Shown here piece by piece: positions 41,975 through 50,703 of a DNA stretch of 64,000 nucleotides (within the stretch, counting starts at the first letter, position 1; every line of letters begins with the position of its first letter). The notes under the pieces were generated by a model. The model worked only from the letters and a program-made list of their open reading frames with translations, ran no database searches and was not told where the DNA came from. The stretch is from Bifidobacterium oedipodis (GTDB lineage Bacteria; Actinomycetota; Actinomycetes; Actinomycetales; Bifidobacteriaceae): assembly GCF_012932425.1 (NCBI RefSeq), contig NZ_JAAIII010000003.1, positions 310,001-374,000 on the forward strand, read 5' to 3'. Made by a program: the position numbers and the translations under genes.

Positions 41975-43900
41975 TCACTGTGGATCGTTGGCACCTTCGG
42001 CTACGGGCTCGAATGGCTCGATCTGAACTGGATGCGCGGCATCAGTGTTGAGGTACACGCTGTATTCCTCGTCGCCGCCGATTGCAGCGAGCGGGCGCAT
42101 CTTCAGAACAGTCACTGCTTCTTCGAGCGCTGCTCCCCCATCGGGCAGGTTGTCGATGTCCACGGCATGCCCGGGCATGGCCATCAACACGTCACCTTCC
42201 AGCACTGCCTTGCGCGCCGGAGCGCCCTGCAGTGTTTCAGTGTGCCAATTCGATGCAATGGAGAACGTCACCACGTCGCCGTCATGCCAATCACGTTCGA
42301 TAACTGCGTAGCCGTCCTCGCGGTGCGACATCGGCACGGAAGCGTCAGCCACAGTATCGCCACGCAGCAGCAGAGCGAAGCGGGAGGACTCAGAGCAGGC
42401 CCCTGACTGCGGGAGCAAACGAACCGTCAACGTAGCGGTCAGGCTTGCGGGATAATCCGTCGTAAGTTCGAGACGCACACCCTGTTCCCGCCAATCCACT
42501 GCAGATGCAATAAACGAACCAAGCAACACAGTCGACACGGCTGCTCCGTTATCGGCCGCGGATGCAGCCGCCGGTGAGTCAGCACTGTTCTTTGCCGACG
42601 ACAATCCATCAGCACTGCCAACACCAGCATTATCAGCACCGGCAACGCCACGGAACCAAATATCCTTCTGCAGGTCAGATGCGCCTTCCACTCCGGTGCC
42701 GGTGCAGCACCAGAAGGTGTTCATCGGCGTAGAGAAGATCTTGCGAGCACCCACACCCATCGGCTGATGGTATTGGCTTAAGCCCGTGCGCGGATTGAGG
42801 CAGTTGAGAATGGCATTGAACTTCAAACGGGCGACCCAGTCGGCATAACGCTTATCGCCAGTCCAACGCAGCAGCGTGGAGACGACACGCTCGGTGTTGT
42901 GACCGTTGCAGCTTTCGCTTTCGCCGAAGGTCAACGCGTCGTGCAGGTCGCCGGCGGTGCCCCAGTGTTCTGCCTTGTCGGATACGCCGTATTCCAGCGT
43001 GTAATGCTTGGCCTTGGAACTGTTGGATCCGTTGGCAAAGGTGCGCGTGGCCAGCATGTTCGCGAAGTTCACAGCAGCATCGCGATATTTGACCTCGCCG
43101 GTGATCTCATAACGGTGTTCGGCGGCGATGATCTGCGGCAGATGCGTGTTGCCATGTAGATCCTCAAGCACGTCCTCTCCTTGGGAGACCGGGCCAAGGA
43201 AGTAGTCACGGTCGAAGATTTTGGCGGTGGCGAGCACCTTGTCGTCGCCGGTCAAGTCGTATAGGTTATAGAGCGCCTCGCCGATGCCGCCGAATTCGTT
43301 AATCGGGTTCAGCCGTGTGGGGCGCAGCATGTTGTCGATCTTCCAATGACCGAGCGGCGCAAAACGTCCCGCGATATAGTGCGCCAGATTGACGGCCAGC
43401 TTGAGCGCGGTCTCGTTGCCGACGTAACGATAGGCGTCGTTCAGCCCCTGCATAATCTTGTGCAACGTGTAGTAGGGTGCCCAGATTTTGCGATATTCCT
43501 TGGATTCCAAGGTGTCCAGCTGGCTTTCCGGGAATGCGGAGAGGTAGCCGCTCGGCTGTGCGCAGTCAGCCATCACACTCACAATCGTGTCCACGATGGT
43601 GTGCAGTTGTGTTTTGATTTGTGGCTCTAATTCAGCGTCGCAGCCGGCATAGAAGCGAGATGCAGCGGACAGGAAATGGCCGACGAAATGGCCGCGCAGT
43701 CCGCAGTCCGGCGCTTCCCATCCGCCTAACGGCTCGACGCCAGCTGGCTCGCTAACGCCCGCGTTCACACGGAATGTATGCATCAGTCGATCGAGGTCGA
43801 AGCTCAGCACATAGTCACGCACCAACAACTGGCGACGGCGAAACTCACCATCCGCCAACGTAACGTCGGTTAGGGGGAATGAAGCAAATCGGTTTTCCAT
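41975..43900 (-). CDS. GH127 beta-L-arabinofuranosidase-like enzyme
   Basis: A 641-aa cytosolic enzyme. GGWEAPDCGLRGHFVGHFLSAASRFYAG, YAPYYTLHKIMQGLNDAYRYVG-type helices and HLPQIIAAEHRYEITGE build the (alpha/alpha)6 barrel. The GH127 metal/catalytic residues are present: the Glu and Cys in ESESCNGHNTE and the Cys398-Cys399 pair in FWCCTGTGVE (the Cys pair includes the proposed nucleophile). An Ala/Ser/Asp-rich insert (about 412-450) probably forms a surface loop. ATG 43900 has AAAGGA six bases upstream. Last gene of the GH43-GH36-GH127 operon. It should remove terminal beta-L-arabinofuranose, though other beta-L-furanosidase activities exist in the clan. Confidence 0.9.
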   Translation of the reverse strand: MENRFASFPLTDVTLADGEFRRRQLLVRDYVLSFDLDRLMHTFRVNAGVSEPAGVEPLGGWEAPDCGLRGHFVGHFLSAASRFYAGCDAELEPQIKTQLHTIVDTIVSVMADCAQPSGYLSAFPESQLDTLESKEYRKIWAPYYTLHKIMQGLNDAYRYVGNETALKLAVNLAHYIAGRFAPLGHWKIDNMLRPTRLNPINEFGGIGEALYNLYDLTGDDKVLATAKIFDRDYFLGPVSQGEDVLEDLHGNTHLPQIIAAEHRYEITGEVKYRDAAVNFANMLATRTFANGSNSSKAKHYTLEYGVSDKAEHWGTAGDLHDALTFGESESCNGHNTERVVSTLLRWTGDKRYADWVARLKFNAILNCLNPRTGLSQYHQPMGVGARKIFSTPMNTFWCCTGTGVEGASDLQKDIWFRGVAGADNAGVGSADGLSSAKNSADSPAAASAADNGAAVSTVLLGSFIASAVDWREQGVRLELTTDYPASLTATLTVRLLPQSGACSESSRFALLLRGDTVADASVPMSHREDGYAVIERDWHDGDVVTFSIASNWHTETLQGAPARKAVLEGDVLMAMPGHAVDIDNLPDGGAALEEAVTVLKMRPLAAIGGDEEYSVYLNTDAAHPVQIEPFEPVAEGANDPQ

Positions 43901-44024
43901 AACCATTCCTTTCAAAGTTCAAGATTGTGATCCCGTTTGAACGATGGTCGTAGGGCATGTAAATGCAGCCTTGCGATTGACGCCACAGCACTCAAAACCA
44001 TCGGAGAAACAATTGGCTACGGTG

Positions 44025-46325
44025 TTACAGCAATACTGCCAATCCGTCGAAGTCTTCGAGGCCTTCGATGGCGAGCGCACCTGCGTCGGTTCGGTTTACT
44101 TGGATACCCAGCCGTGCCCATACCTTGGCGATATTGGTGGTATCGCTGGCGATTCCAGGTAGCGTGATACTGGCGGGAGCTTCATGGAAGGTATGCAGCA
44201 CCACCAAAGTGTGCCCTTCTGCTGGCGTACCAATCTCGCCGCAACGCACGATCGCTTGCCAACCGCGCGGATGACGGTAGCTGGCGATGTGCGGCCCGAA
44301 CCATGAGCTGACGCCGTGGTCGATCACCGGCGCGGCTTCGGCATACCAATCAATGCCCTTGCGAATCGTCTCAACCTGCTCGGGGCGCAACGTTTCAGTG
44401 TCACCGGAGAAGCACAGACGGCCCAGTAGACCGGAAGCGACCTGATAATACAGTTTTTTCAGCGGCTGATCGCGTTTGACCACGGCCCAAATCTGGCTTT
44501 GTCTCGGCAGAATCATGCGATGCATGTTTGCGGCAATCACCGGAATTTCGTCTTGTTCGTGTGCATCGGAGAAGCTGGCCATCGAGCCGATCTCCATAAA
44601 GGACTGCACCAGACGATGCCCACCGGAGGCGCAGATCTCCACAATCAGCCCCGGCACTTCGCACTTCATCTCACGGAAGAATTCCTGAGAAGCGAGGATC
44701 TGCTCATACAACCCATCACCAAGAGAATTCGGGTTGCCGTTCTCGCCGGCCGGTGTCTGGCAACCGATGCCGATGGTGTCGTTGTAGTCGACCTTGATGT
44801 AGTCGAAGCCGTTGTCGGCAAGGAAATCAATGACCTTGGTCTTGAGGTACGCGCGCACTTCGGGATTGCGCATATCCCACCAACGGCGGTTGCCCGACGT
44901 AATGGACATGCCGTCGCGCGATAGCAGCCAGGCGTGATGGTTAAAGCAGTCCGGATCCTCGCGGCCGGCGATTTCGAATTCAAACCAGATGCCGGCTTTC
45001 ATGCCCGCCGCATGCACCTTGTCAACCACGGGCTTGAGGCCGTTCGGAAAGTGTGCCTTACTCACCTGCCATGAGCCGAAATGGCTGGCAGCTTCGAAGG
45101 CCTTGTCGTCGAACCAGCCGGCGTCGATGACGAAATAATCCACGCCCTTGCCACCGTCGGCTTTGAGTTTGCCGAGGAATTCGATTTGCTCGTCCACGCT
45201 CTGCTCCGTGGGCACGCCCCAGGTGGTGCAGAATTCGTTGAAAATCACCGGCATTCGGGTTTCGGATTCCGGCAGATCGAGATGATGGCGCACATTGCCG
45301 GCCACGCGCTGCGCTGCGTCATCCACGCCACCAGCGACCACGGAAGCCACGGCGTACGGCGCTTCGAACGTCTCCCCCGGCGCGATGGTACGAGTCCACT
45401 GGCCGAATTCACGATCGGCCAGGCCGCCGGAAAGTGACAGTCCATAGTCGCGACGATAGGCTTCAATCTGCCAGCTGGAGGCCTGCGTGGTGGCTACAGC
45501 CCACGTCACGCCGTGCGCGGTGTCTTCGACTGCAGCGAACGGCACGTATCCGCGCACCGGGAAGCTGCCGATCGAACCAAAGCGGATGGAATTGGCGGAA
45601 TACTGCTGCCAGCTGGGTTCCAGCTGCTCGTCTTCAACCGGTTCACTAACCAGACGCCCCTCGGCGCTCCACGTGGAACGGAGACGATGCAGTTGCAGCG
45701 TTTCCGGGGCCAGGCCGGTGGAGAACGGCGAGAGCGATCCCAAAGTGAAGCTAGAGAGCATTTCCAACGTCACCGGCGCGTCAGATTCGTTGGTGAAGGC
45801 AGTGGAGATTTCCACAGCCTGAGAGTCAGCGCCCATACGCAGGGTATGCGTATATCGGTAGCCACGTTCGTCCTTCAGCGTGGTTTCGACGAGAATCCGT
45901 CCAGTAACGTCTACGATATGCTTGATACCCGCCGTATGCGAGATATTCGCGATCTTCTCATCACTGGCGTCCACCCCGGCTATTCCAGTCAGCGCATCAA
46001 CATTTGAATGCCCGTCGGCAGATTCTGCAGCTGTTACGGACGCAACATGATGCCATTGGCCGTCGTCCACACGAATACGCTGGCCGACGCAACGCATAGC
46101 CGCCACAGTTGCCGAATTGCGCATGGTGCGGCCTTGCGAAAAGCCGAAGGGATAGTCGTCTCCAACGATTTTGGCTTGGACGAGCGGCTCGGCGGCGCAA
46201 TCGTCGCGCACCACCTGGCTGACCGTAGCGGTCGGCACAAGCAACAGTTCGACAACATGCTGCTCGGATTCACGATAGATGGCGGTGATGTCATTGCAGG
46301 TGTAAGTGGCGAGCGTGGTACGCAT
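44025..46325 (-). CDS. GH36 alpha-galactosidase-like enzyme
   Basis: A 766-aa enzyme: N-terminal beta-supersandwich (about 1-330), TIM barrel from VIFNEFCTTWGVPTEQSVDEQIEFL, then a C-terminal beta domain. The nucleophile Asp lies in GFDYIKVDYNDTIGIGCQ and the acid/base Asp in MASFSDAHEQDEIPV, preceded by ICASGGHRLVQSFMEIGS. The active-site motifs differ from classic alpha-galactosidases (KWDMNR, SDN), so the exact glycone specificity is open. ATG 46325 has AAGGAGATC about ten bases upstream. It lies 54 nt after GH43 and 124 nt before GH127. No signal peptide. Confidence 0.87.
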   Translation of the reverse strand: MRTTLATYTCNDITAIYRESEQHVVELLLVPTATVSQVVRDDCAAEPLVQAKIVGDDYPFGFSQGRTMRNSATVAAMRCVGQRIRVDDGQWHHVASVTAAESADGHSNVDALTGIAGVDASDEKIANISHTAGIKHIVDVTGRILVETTLKDERGYRYTHTLRMGADSQAVEISTAFTNESDAPVTLEMLSSFTLGSLSPFSTGLAPETLQLHRLRSTWSAEGRLVSEPVEDEQLEPSWQQYSANSIRFGSIGSFPVRGYVPFAAVEDTAHGVTWAVATTQASSWQIEAYRRDYGLSLSGGLADREFGQWTRTIAPGETFEAPYAVASVVAGGVDDAAQRVAGNVRHHLDLPESETRMPVIFNEFCTTWGVPTEQSVDEQIEFLGKLKADGGKGVDYFVIDAGWFDDKAFEAASHFGSWQVSKAHFPNGLKPVVDKVHAAGMKAGIWFEFEIAGREDPDCFNHHAWLLSRDGMSITSGNRRWWDMRNPEVRAYLKTKVIDFLADNGFDYIKVDYNDTIGIGCQTPAGENGNPNSLGDGLYEQILASQEFFREMKCEVPGLIVEICASGGHRLVQSFMEIGSMASFSDAHEQDEIPVIAANMHRMILPRQSQIWAVVKRDQPLKKLYYQVASGLLGRLCFSGDTETLRPEQVETIRKGIDWYAEAAPVIDHGVSSWFGPHIASYRHPRGWQAIVRCGEIGTPAEGHTLVVLHTFHEAPASITLPGIASDTTNIAKVWARLGIQVNRTDAGALAIEGLEDFDGLAVLL

Positions 46326-46379
46326 CGGCGTGGATCTCCTTAACAGATCAGCGGATTGTACGGAATCAGCGGATTTGAA

Positions 46380-48221
46380 TCAGTGGATTTCGCGGTAATC
46401 GAAGTAGCGGAAATCAGCGTGAGAAGTGTGGGCGTCCATATCCTGGGAGCAAATGCCCACCATGGCACCGGTGAAGGCACAGTAGCCCTTGTGCGTCTCT
46501 TCCACATAGTCATCGCTGATGTGGTCGGCTGGCTGGTCACCGCCAAGGGGCTGCCAATCGAGCGCAGTATCGACGGCATCAGAGCCATCAACAGCGTCAG
46601 CACTATTGGCAGGCGCAGCAGCCCAGAAGAAGCGCGCCTTATCACGGCGAACCTCGACCTTCAACCGCACCGGCGTATCAGCATCCAGCGCAACCGGATC
46701 GGAGCCGTACACCGTACCGGTCCTGTCATGCCTGACAACGCGCAGGATGCGCTGGTCGCTTTGCTCATCATCAAAAGTCACGTAGGCGTAAATCCAGTCA
46801 TCGGTGTCGTAGAACAGGATCAGACCGGCCAGCTGCTGGAAGTTCTTCGGCGTGAAGTCAAGCAACGTTTCGGCGTCGAAATCGAACGCTTCCCAGCGGC
46901 GCGCGAACAGCGTCTGCTTGTCAAGACTCGCCAGCGACTGCTTGCCGTACAACCGCAACCAGCCTGGGCGGGCAACCAGCGAATAATCGGGCGTTTCGCA
47001 CGGATAGTTAGCGCTGATTGTCTGCGATTGCGACGAGGAAGCCACCACATCGCCCAAGCGAGGAGCAACAGCCGCACAAGACGCGTCGGATGCCACAGCA
47101 GCGTCAGTTTGTGCGGAAGAATCAGCAGCAGCTTCGGCAATCAGCGGAGCACGCAGGGTCTTCAAGCTGGGCGGCAGCGGCTTGCCGGCTGCAAAGTCAA
47201 TGTGCTCGCTGCGATCCGTAAGCTGCACGACGCTTTGGCTTGCGGCAGGTGCAGGCACCGTCAGATCAGGGCAAATGGTGCCGTTGGCCAGGTGCGGCCA
47301 GCCGTCTTCGCTCCATTCGATGCGTTGGATGGCGGTTTCACGGCCGAGTGTGCAGTAGCCGCGTTCGGTGAGCGGACGCGCGCAGATCTGAGTGACGTAC
47401 CATTCGTCGCCGCTCCTCAAGAAGCAGCAGTGTCCGGATTTCTGCAGCGGCGCGGTGGGGTTATCGCGTGTGGTCATCAGCGGGAAGTACGGCGAATCCT
47501 CCCACGGGCCGTCAAGGCTGCGCGAGCGAGCCACGGTGGCAGCGTGCATCCAGCCGGTGCCGCCGGCGGCGCATAGCAGGTAGTAGTAACCGTCCTTCTT
47601 CAAGATCTGCGGGCCTTCACACACGCCCAGCGACGTGCCCTGATAGAAGTGCTTGCGTTCGCCGACCAAGCTCATGGAATCGGTATCAAACTCCTGGATC
47701 ACGGTGCCGGCGAATCCGGGGCGCTCAAGACGCCAGTCGAACAGCATGTTGAGGAAGTAGCTGCGGCCATCGTCGTCATGGAACAGCGCCGGATCGAATC
47801 CGGAGGCGGTTACCAGCACCGGATCGCCCCACGGGCCTTCGATGCTGGGGGCGGTGATCACATAGTTGAGCGTGTCTTTGAAGGGATACCAGCTTTTCAC
47901 ATCGGTGTAAACGAGGTAGAACAGGCCGTTTTTATAGCTCAGGTGCGGCGCCCAAATAGAGCCCGAATTGTAGTTGCCGCGCAAGTTAACCTGGGTGGTG
48001 CGGTTCAGAGGTGCGGCAACCCACTGCCAGTTGACCAGATCCGTAGAGTGGTAGATATCGACGCACGGCCACCATTCGAAGGTAGATGTAGCGATGTAAT
48101 AGTCGCCTCCGACCTGCAGAGCGCTGGAGTCGGGGTGGAATCCCGACAGAATCGGGTTAGTGATGCGCCCAGGTGCTGCCGGCATGGTTGAGGCTTGGGT
48201 GGAATCGCCGTATGCGGTCAT
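46380..48221 (-). CDS. GH43 beta-xylosidase/alpha-L-arabinofuranosidase
   Basis: A 613-aa protein: five-bladed propeller (about 18-320) plus a C-terminal beta-sandwich that completes the active site. The base Asp lies in ITNPILSGFHPDSSALQVGGDYYIATSTFEWWP, the pKa-modulating Asp in ASGFDPALFHDDDGR and the acid Glu in LGVCEGPQILKKDGYYYLL. The long form with the C-terminal jelly roll (SLASLDKQTLFARRWEAFDFDAETLLDF, GLILFYDTDDWIYAYVTFDDE) is typical of GH43 beta-xylosidases. An Ala/Ser-rich linker separates the halves. ATG 48221 has GAAGGAG before it. First gene of the operon, with operator TGAAACCGCTTTCA at 48273. Confidence 0.92.
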   Translation of the reverse strand: MTAYGDSTQASTMPAAPGRITNPILSGFHPDSSALQVGGDYYIATSTFEWWPCVDIYHSTDLVNWQWVAAPLNRTTQVNLRGNYNSGSIWAPHLSYKNGLFYLVYTDVKSWYPFKDTLNYVITAPSIEGPWGDPVLVTASGFDPALFHDDDGRSYFLNMLFDWRLERPGFAGTVIQEFDTDSMSLVGERKHFYQGTSLGVCEGPQILKKDGYYYLLCAAGGTGWMHAATVARSRSLDGPWEDSPYFPLMTTRDNPTAPLQKSGHCCFLRSGDEWYVTQICARPLTERGYCTLGRETAIQRIEWSEDGWPHLANGTICPDLTVPAPAASQSVVQLTDRSEHIDFAAGKPLPPSLKTLRAPLIAEAAADSSAQTDAAVASDASCAAVAPRLGDVVASSSQSQTISANYPCETPDYSLVARPGWLRLYGKQSLASLDKQTLFARRWEAFDFDAETLLDFTPKNFQQLAGLILFYDTDDWIYAYVTFDDEQSDQRILRVVRHDRTGTVYGSDPVALDADTPVRLKVEVRRDKARFFWAAAPANSADAVDGSDAVDTALDWQPLGGDQPADHISDDYVEETHKGYCAFTGAMVGICSQDMDAHTSHADFRYFDYREIH

Positions 48222-48272
48222 TATGGTCTCCTTCGCGACGATGCGGAAACGTTCGATGACCTCACTATATTA

Positions 48273-48286
48273 TGAAACCGCTTTCA
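48273..48286. promoter_or_regulatory. LacI-type operator, TGAAACCGCTTTCA
   Basis: Full consensus match identical to 36341-36354, 52 nt upstream of the GH43 start. It places GH43-GH36-GH127 in the same regulon as GH88. Confidence 0.8.
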
Positions 48287-48320
48287 AAACAACGCGGCGT
48301 GTTTTATAGCACGGCGACCA

Positions 48321-49682
48321 CTACAGACAAAAACCCATATACAACGGTAGATACACACGACCATCCTTGACATCCATTTGCTTGGGATGAATCACATATT
48401 GTGTACCAACACGCTTGCCGAATTTCGCGCCAAAACGATCCAACGATGTGGTGCTGTACTGGCGCGGGGATCTGACTTCGATCGGGCTGACGCGCGGCTT
48501 CATCGCAGCATCTGCATACGGACGAATAATCAGGAAGTCAATTTCCATGCGTTCTTCATTTCCATTGCTCCCCGATTGCGTGTAGAAAAACAACTTATGG
48601 CCATTGCCGCGCAGCATCTGAGCCACAATATTCTCCGTAAGCATGCCCTCATTCAGCCCTATGTCACCACGAAGCACAGCGCGATACACGCTTTCGTCAG
48701 TTGTGGTGCCGTCGGCGAACGCCAAGGACACCAATAATCCAGTATCCGCCATATAGCATTTGAGCGACGTCTGCTCCATACTGAGCGACAACCCCACGGA
48801 AGGATCCGCACAAGCAAAACACAGGTTAGCGATACGGGCATCGGCCAACCAGAAGAAGGATTTTTCGTAATCGCGCATACGCGCGCTTTTGCCCAAAGAA
48901 CTTAATGTGAACCGCTTCTCGTGTTTGGATAATTGACCCGGGATTCCATCGAGCACGGAAGCAACCTTGAACTCATATCCATGGGCGAATCGCGCCACAT
49001 CATTGCGATACAGTTCGAGAATACGGCGCTTGCTGGCGTCTACGGGAGCAAACTTGCGTTGCTCGACATAGATGCTTACCGGTTCCGGCATACCCCCCAC
49101 CAGCATGTATTCGCGCAGCAATCCCATGGCACGTCGATGCAGCCCATCCGGCAGCGGCTTCAACGTCTCAAACTGATGGCGAATGAGGTCGGCGAGCTGC
49201 TTCTGACCCATCGCCCACAGGAATTCTTCAAAGTCCATCGGGTTCAAGTCCATGGACTCCTCTTCCGAGGGGATGACAATATCCTGGATATTCTGCCTGA
49301 TGGATAGCAATGATCCCGTTTCGATGTAATCGAAGCGACCATCGGCAACCAAATACTTGATCAGCCCGCGCGCTTCAGGGAACATCTGCACCTCGTCGAA
49401 TACCACCAATGTGTCCCGCTCATGCAGTTCGACACCGTAGTAGGTCGACAGGTACAGGAACAACGTGTCCAGATCCGTACGATAGTCACGAAAATACTGG
49501 CGCACTTCCTCAGTGGCTTGGAAGAAATCGATGAACAGACATGACTGGTATTCCTGCTTGCCGAATTGTGCGACCAACGTACTCTTGCCCACACGTCGTG
49601 CACCTTCAACCATCAAAGCGGTTTTGCCTTGGCTAGTGTTCTTCCACTCCAACAGCCGTTGATACGCCTTACGTTCCAGCAT
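48321..49682 (-). CDS. AAA ATPase with DUF4143-type C-terminus
   Basis: A 453-aa protein. Walker A GARRVGKST (about 28-36) and Walker B TLVVFDEVQ (about 90-98), then YIETGSLLSI (sensor region), VIPSEEESMDLNPMDFEEFLWAMG, and the C-terminal DUF4143 region with LKCYMADTGLLVSLAF, LNEGMLTENIVAQML and an Asp/Glu-containing EERMEIDFLIIRP (nuclease-like fold D-x-E pattern absent, IDFLI present). These ATPases are common in gut bacteria. The function is unproved, and roles in defence or toxin-antitoxin-like control have been suggested. ATG 49682 follows AGGTGAAAT. Its upstream region carries five 33-bp iterons. Not related to the sugar genes. Confidence 0.88.
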   Translation of the reverse strand: MLERKAYQRLLEWKNTSQGKTALMVEGARRVGKSTLVAQFGKQEYQSCLFIDFFQATEEVRQYFRDYRTDLDTLFLYLSTYYGVELHERDTLVVFDEVQMFPEARGLIKYLVADGRFDYIETGSLLSIRQNIQDIVIPSEEESMDLNPMDFEEFLWAMGQKQLADLIRHQFETLKPLPDGLHRRAMGLLREYMLVGGMPEPVSIYVEQRKFAPVDASKRRILELYRNDVARFAHGYEFKVASVLDGIPGQLSKHEKRFTLSSLGKSARMRDYEKSFFWLADARIANLCFACADPSVGLSLSMEQTSLKCYMADTGLLVSLAFADGTTTDESVYRAVLRGDIGLNEGMLTENIVAQMLRGNGHKLFFYTQSGSNGNEERMEIDFLIIRPYADAAMKPRVSPIEVRSPRQYSTTSLDRFGAKFGKRVGTQYVIHPKQMDVKDGRVYLPLYMGFCL

Positions 49683-49699
49683 ATTTCACCTTAGGTATG

Positions 49700-49850
49700 C
49701 ACGAAATGACGAACTTTATAGTGCAGATTATACACGAAATGACGAAGTTTGAAGTAGGGTTTTCGCACGAAATGCAGAACTTCGAAGGTCGAAATCTACA
49801 CGAAATCCCGAACTTTGGAGGACAGGATACGCACGAAATGAGGATTAATG
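49700..49850. repeat. Five direct repeats at exactly 33-bp spacing (CACGAAATGACGAACTTT family)
   Basis: CACGAAAT begins at 49700, 49733, 49766, 49799 and 49832. The core CACGAAATGACGAACTTTGA is best kept in copies 1, 2 and 4. The region starts 18 nt from the divergent ATPase start. Because 33 is a multiple of three, an open frame (49697-49897) encodes 11-residue repeats (HEMTNF...), but it lacks a ribosome site and is probably not translated. The rest of the 418-nt gap to 50100 holds nothing I can name. Confidence 0.88.
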
Positions 49851-50100
49851 ACCAAAATGTGCGCCCGGAGTGGCCCGCCAGCTGTTGTGCCGTCTGATGT
49901 GTCGGGTTTTGAATGTGGGTGGCGTGGCTTTCGGGGGCGTTGCCGCAGTAGGCGTGGAGCAGGTTTGAATGTGATTGCCTTGTGACGTGTGTTTTGATGC
50001 AAATTCAAACGCAGAAAACCAACATACAACCATTAACGGTTTTATACTTAGAGATGGTGAATCCAACGAGGGCTTTGCCGTCACAGAAAGGGTGATTCCA

Positions 50101-50703
50101 ATGGAACCGCGACGACGACGTATCGCCACAATGTTAACTGGTTTACTCGCAGCGCTTCTTATGTCTTTCTCGTACGTAACGACTGCATCCGCATCTTCTG
50201 CATATCTTTCTGTGCCAATTTACGTACAAGAACAGAGTAACTGGTGCTGGGCCGCAACATCGAAAAGTATATCCGTATATCTAGGAGGCAGCAGCTCTTC
50301 CCAATGTCAGTATGTGAAGTGGGGGAAGAACTCGTTTTCTTGTGCCAATGTAACTGGAAGCTTATCAACTGACGTGAATCGTGCTTTGTCAGGTGCGGGC
50401 ATCCGCAACACAGGAACGATGATAGACAGTGCCGCAAGCAGTGCAATCGTCAGCGGGCAAATTAACAATAGCAAACCGCTGATGGTGCGTTGGGGCTGGA
50501 ACAGCGGAGGTGGGCATATGCTCGTGATAAGGGGATATACCTCTGATCCGGGATATCTTGTCGTCTCTTACATCGATCCGTTGCAATCGTACTACAGCAG
50601 TGGGACTTACGACTGGATGAAAAGCGGAAGCGGCCATACATGGACGCACACACGATATGGCTTTAGCCGACAGGGGGGGGGGATAAATGAGCACATTCCA
50701 TAA
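50101..50703 (+). CDS. Secreted papain-like cysteine peptidase (C70/C39-like)
   Basis: A 200-aa protein with an N-terminal signal peptide (basic MEPRRRRIAT, hydrophobic LTGLLAALLMSFS, cleavage near ASA-S about 31). The catalytic set fits papain-fold C70/C39_2 peptidases: oxyanion Gln43, nucleophile Cys49 in EQSNWCWAAT, His139 in SGGGHMLVIRGY, Asp159 in VSYIDPLQ. ATG 50101 is preceded by AAAGGGTGATTCC; the frame opens earlier without a better site. Base and codon use look more AT-rich than the flanks, suggesting transfer. The 3' end contains a G10 run and overlaps the next start. AvrRpt2-like effectors share this fold, so the substrate may be a host or bacterial protein, but none can be named. 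Confidence 0.85.
   Translation: MEPRRRRIATMLTGLLAALLMSFSYVTTASASSAYLSVPIYVQEQSNWCWAATSKSISVYLGGSSSSQCQYVKWGKNSFSCANVTGSLSTDVNRALSGAGIRNTGTMIDSAASSAIVSGQINNSKPLMVRWGWNSGGGHMLVIRGYTSDPGYLVVSYIDPLQSYYSSGTYDWMKSGSGHTWTHTRYGFSRQGGGINEHIP
50673..50682. repeat. G10 homopolymer tract
   Basis: Ten consecutive G, four bases before the start codon of the next gene and inside the last codons of the peptidase. Adding or losing a G changes the peptidase C-terminus (GGGINEHIP to a shorter ending) and shifts the distance between a G-rich ribosome site and ATG 50687. Confidence 0.85.

Noticed and set aside
49697..49897. 66-residue frame with 11-residue repeats as a protein gene
   Set aside because: No ribosome site. 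The repeat is explained by DNA iterons whose 33-bp spacing happens to be a multiple of three. Kept as a repeat feature instead.
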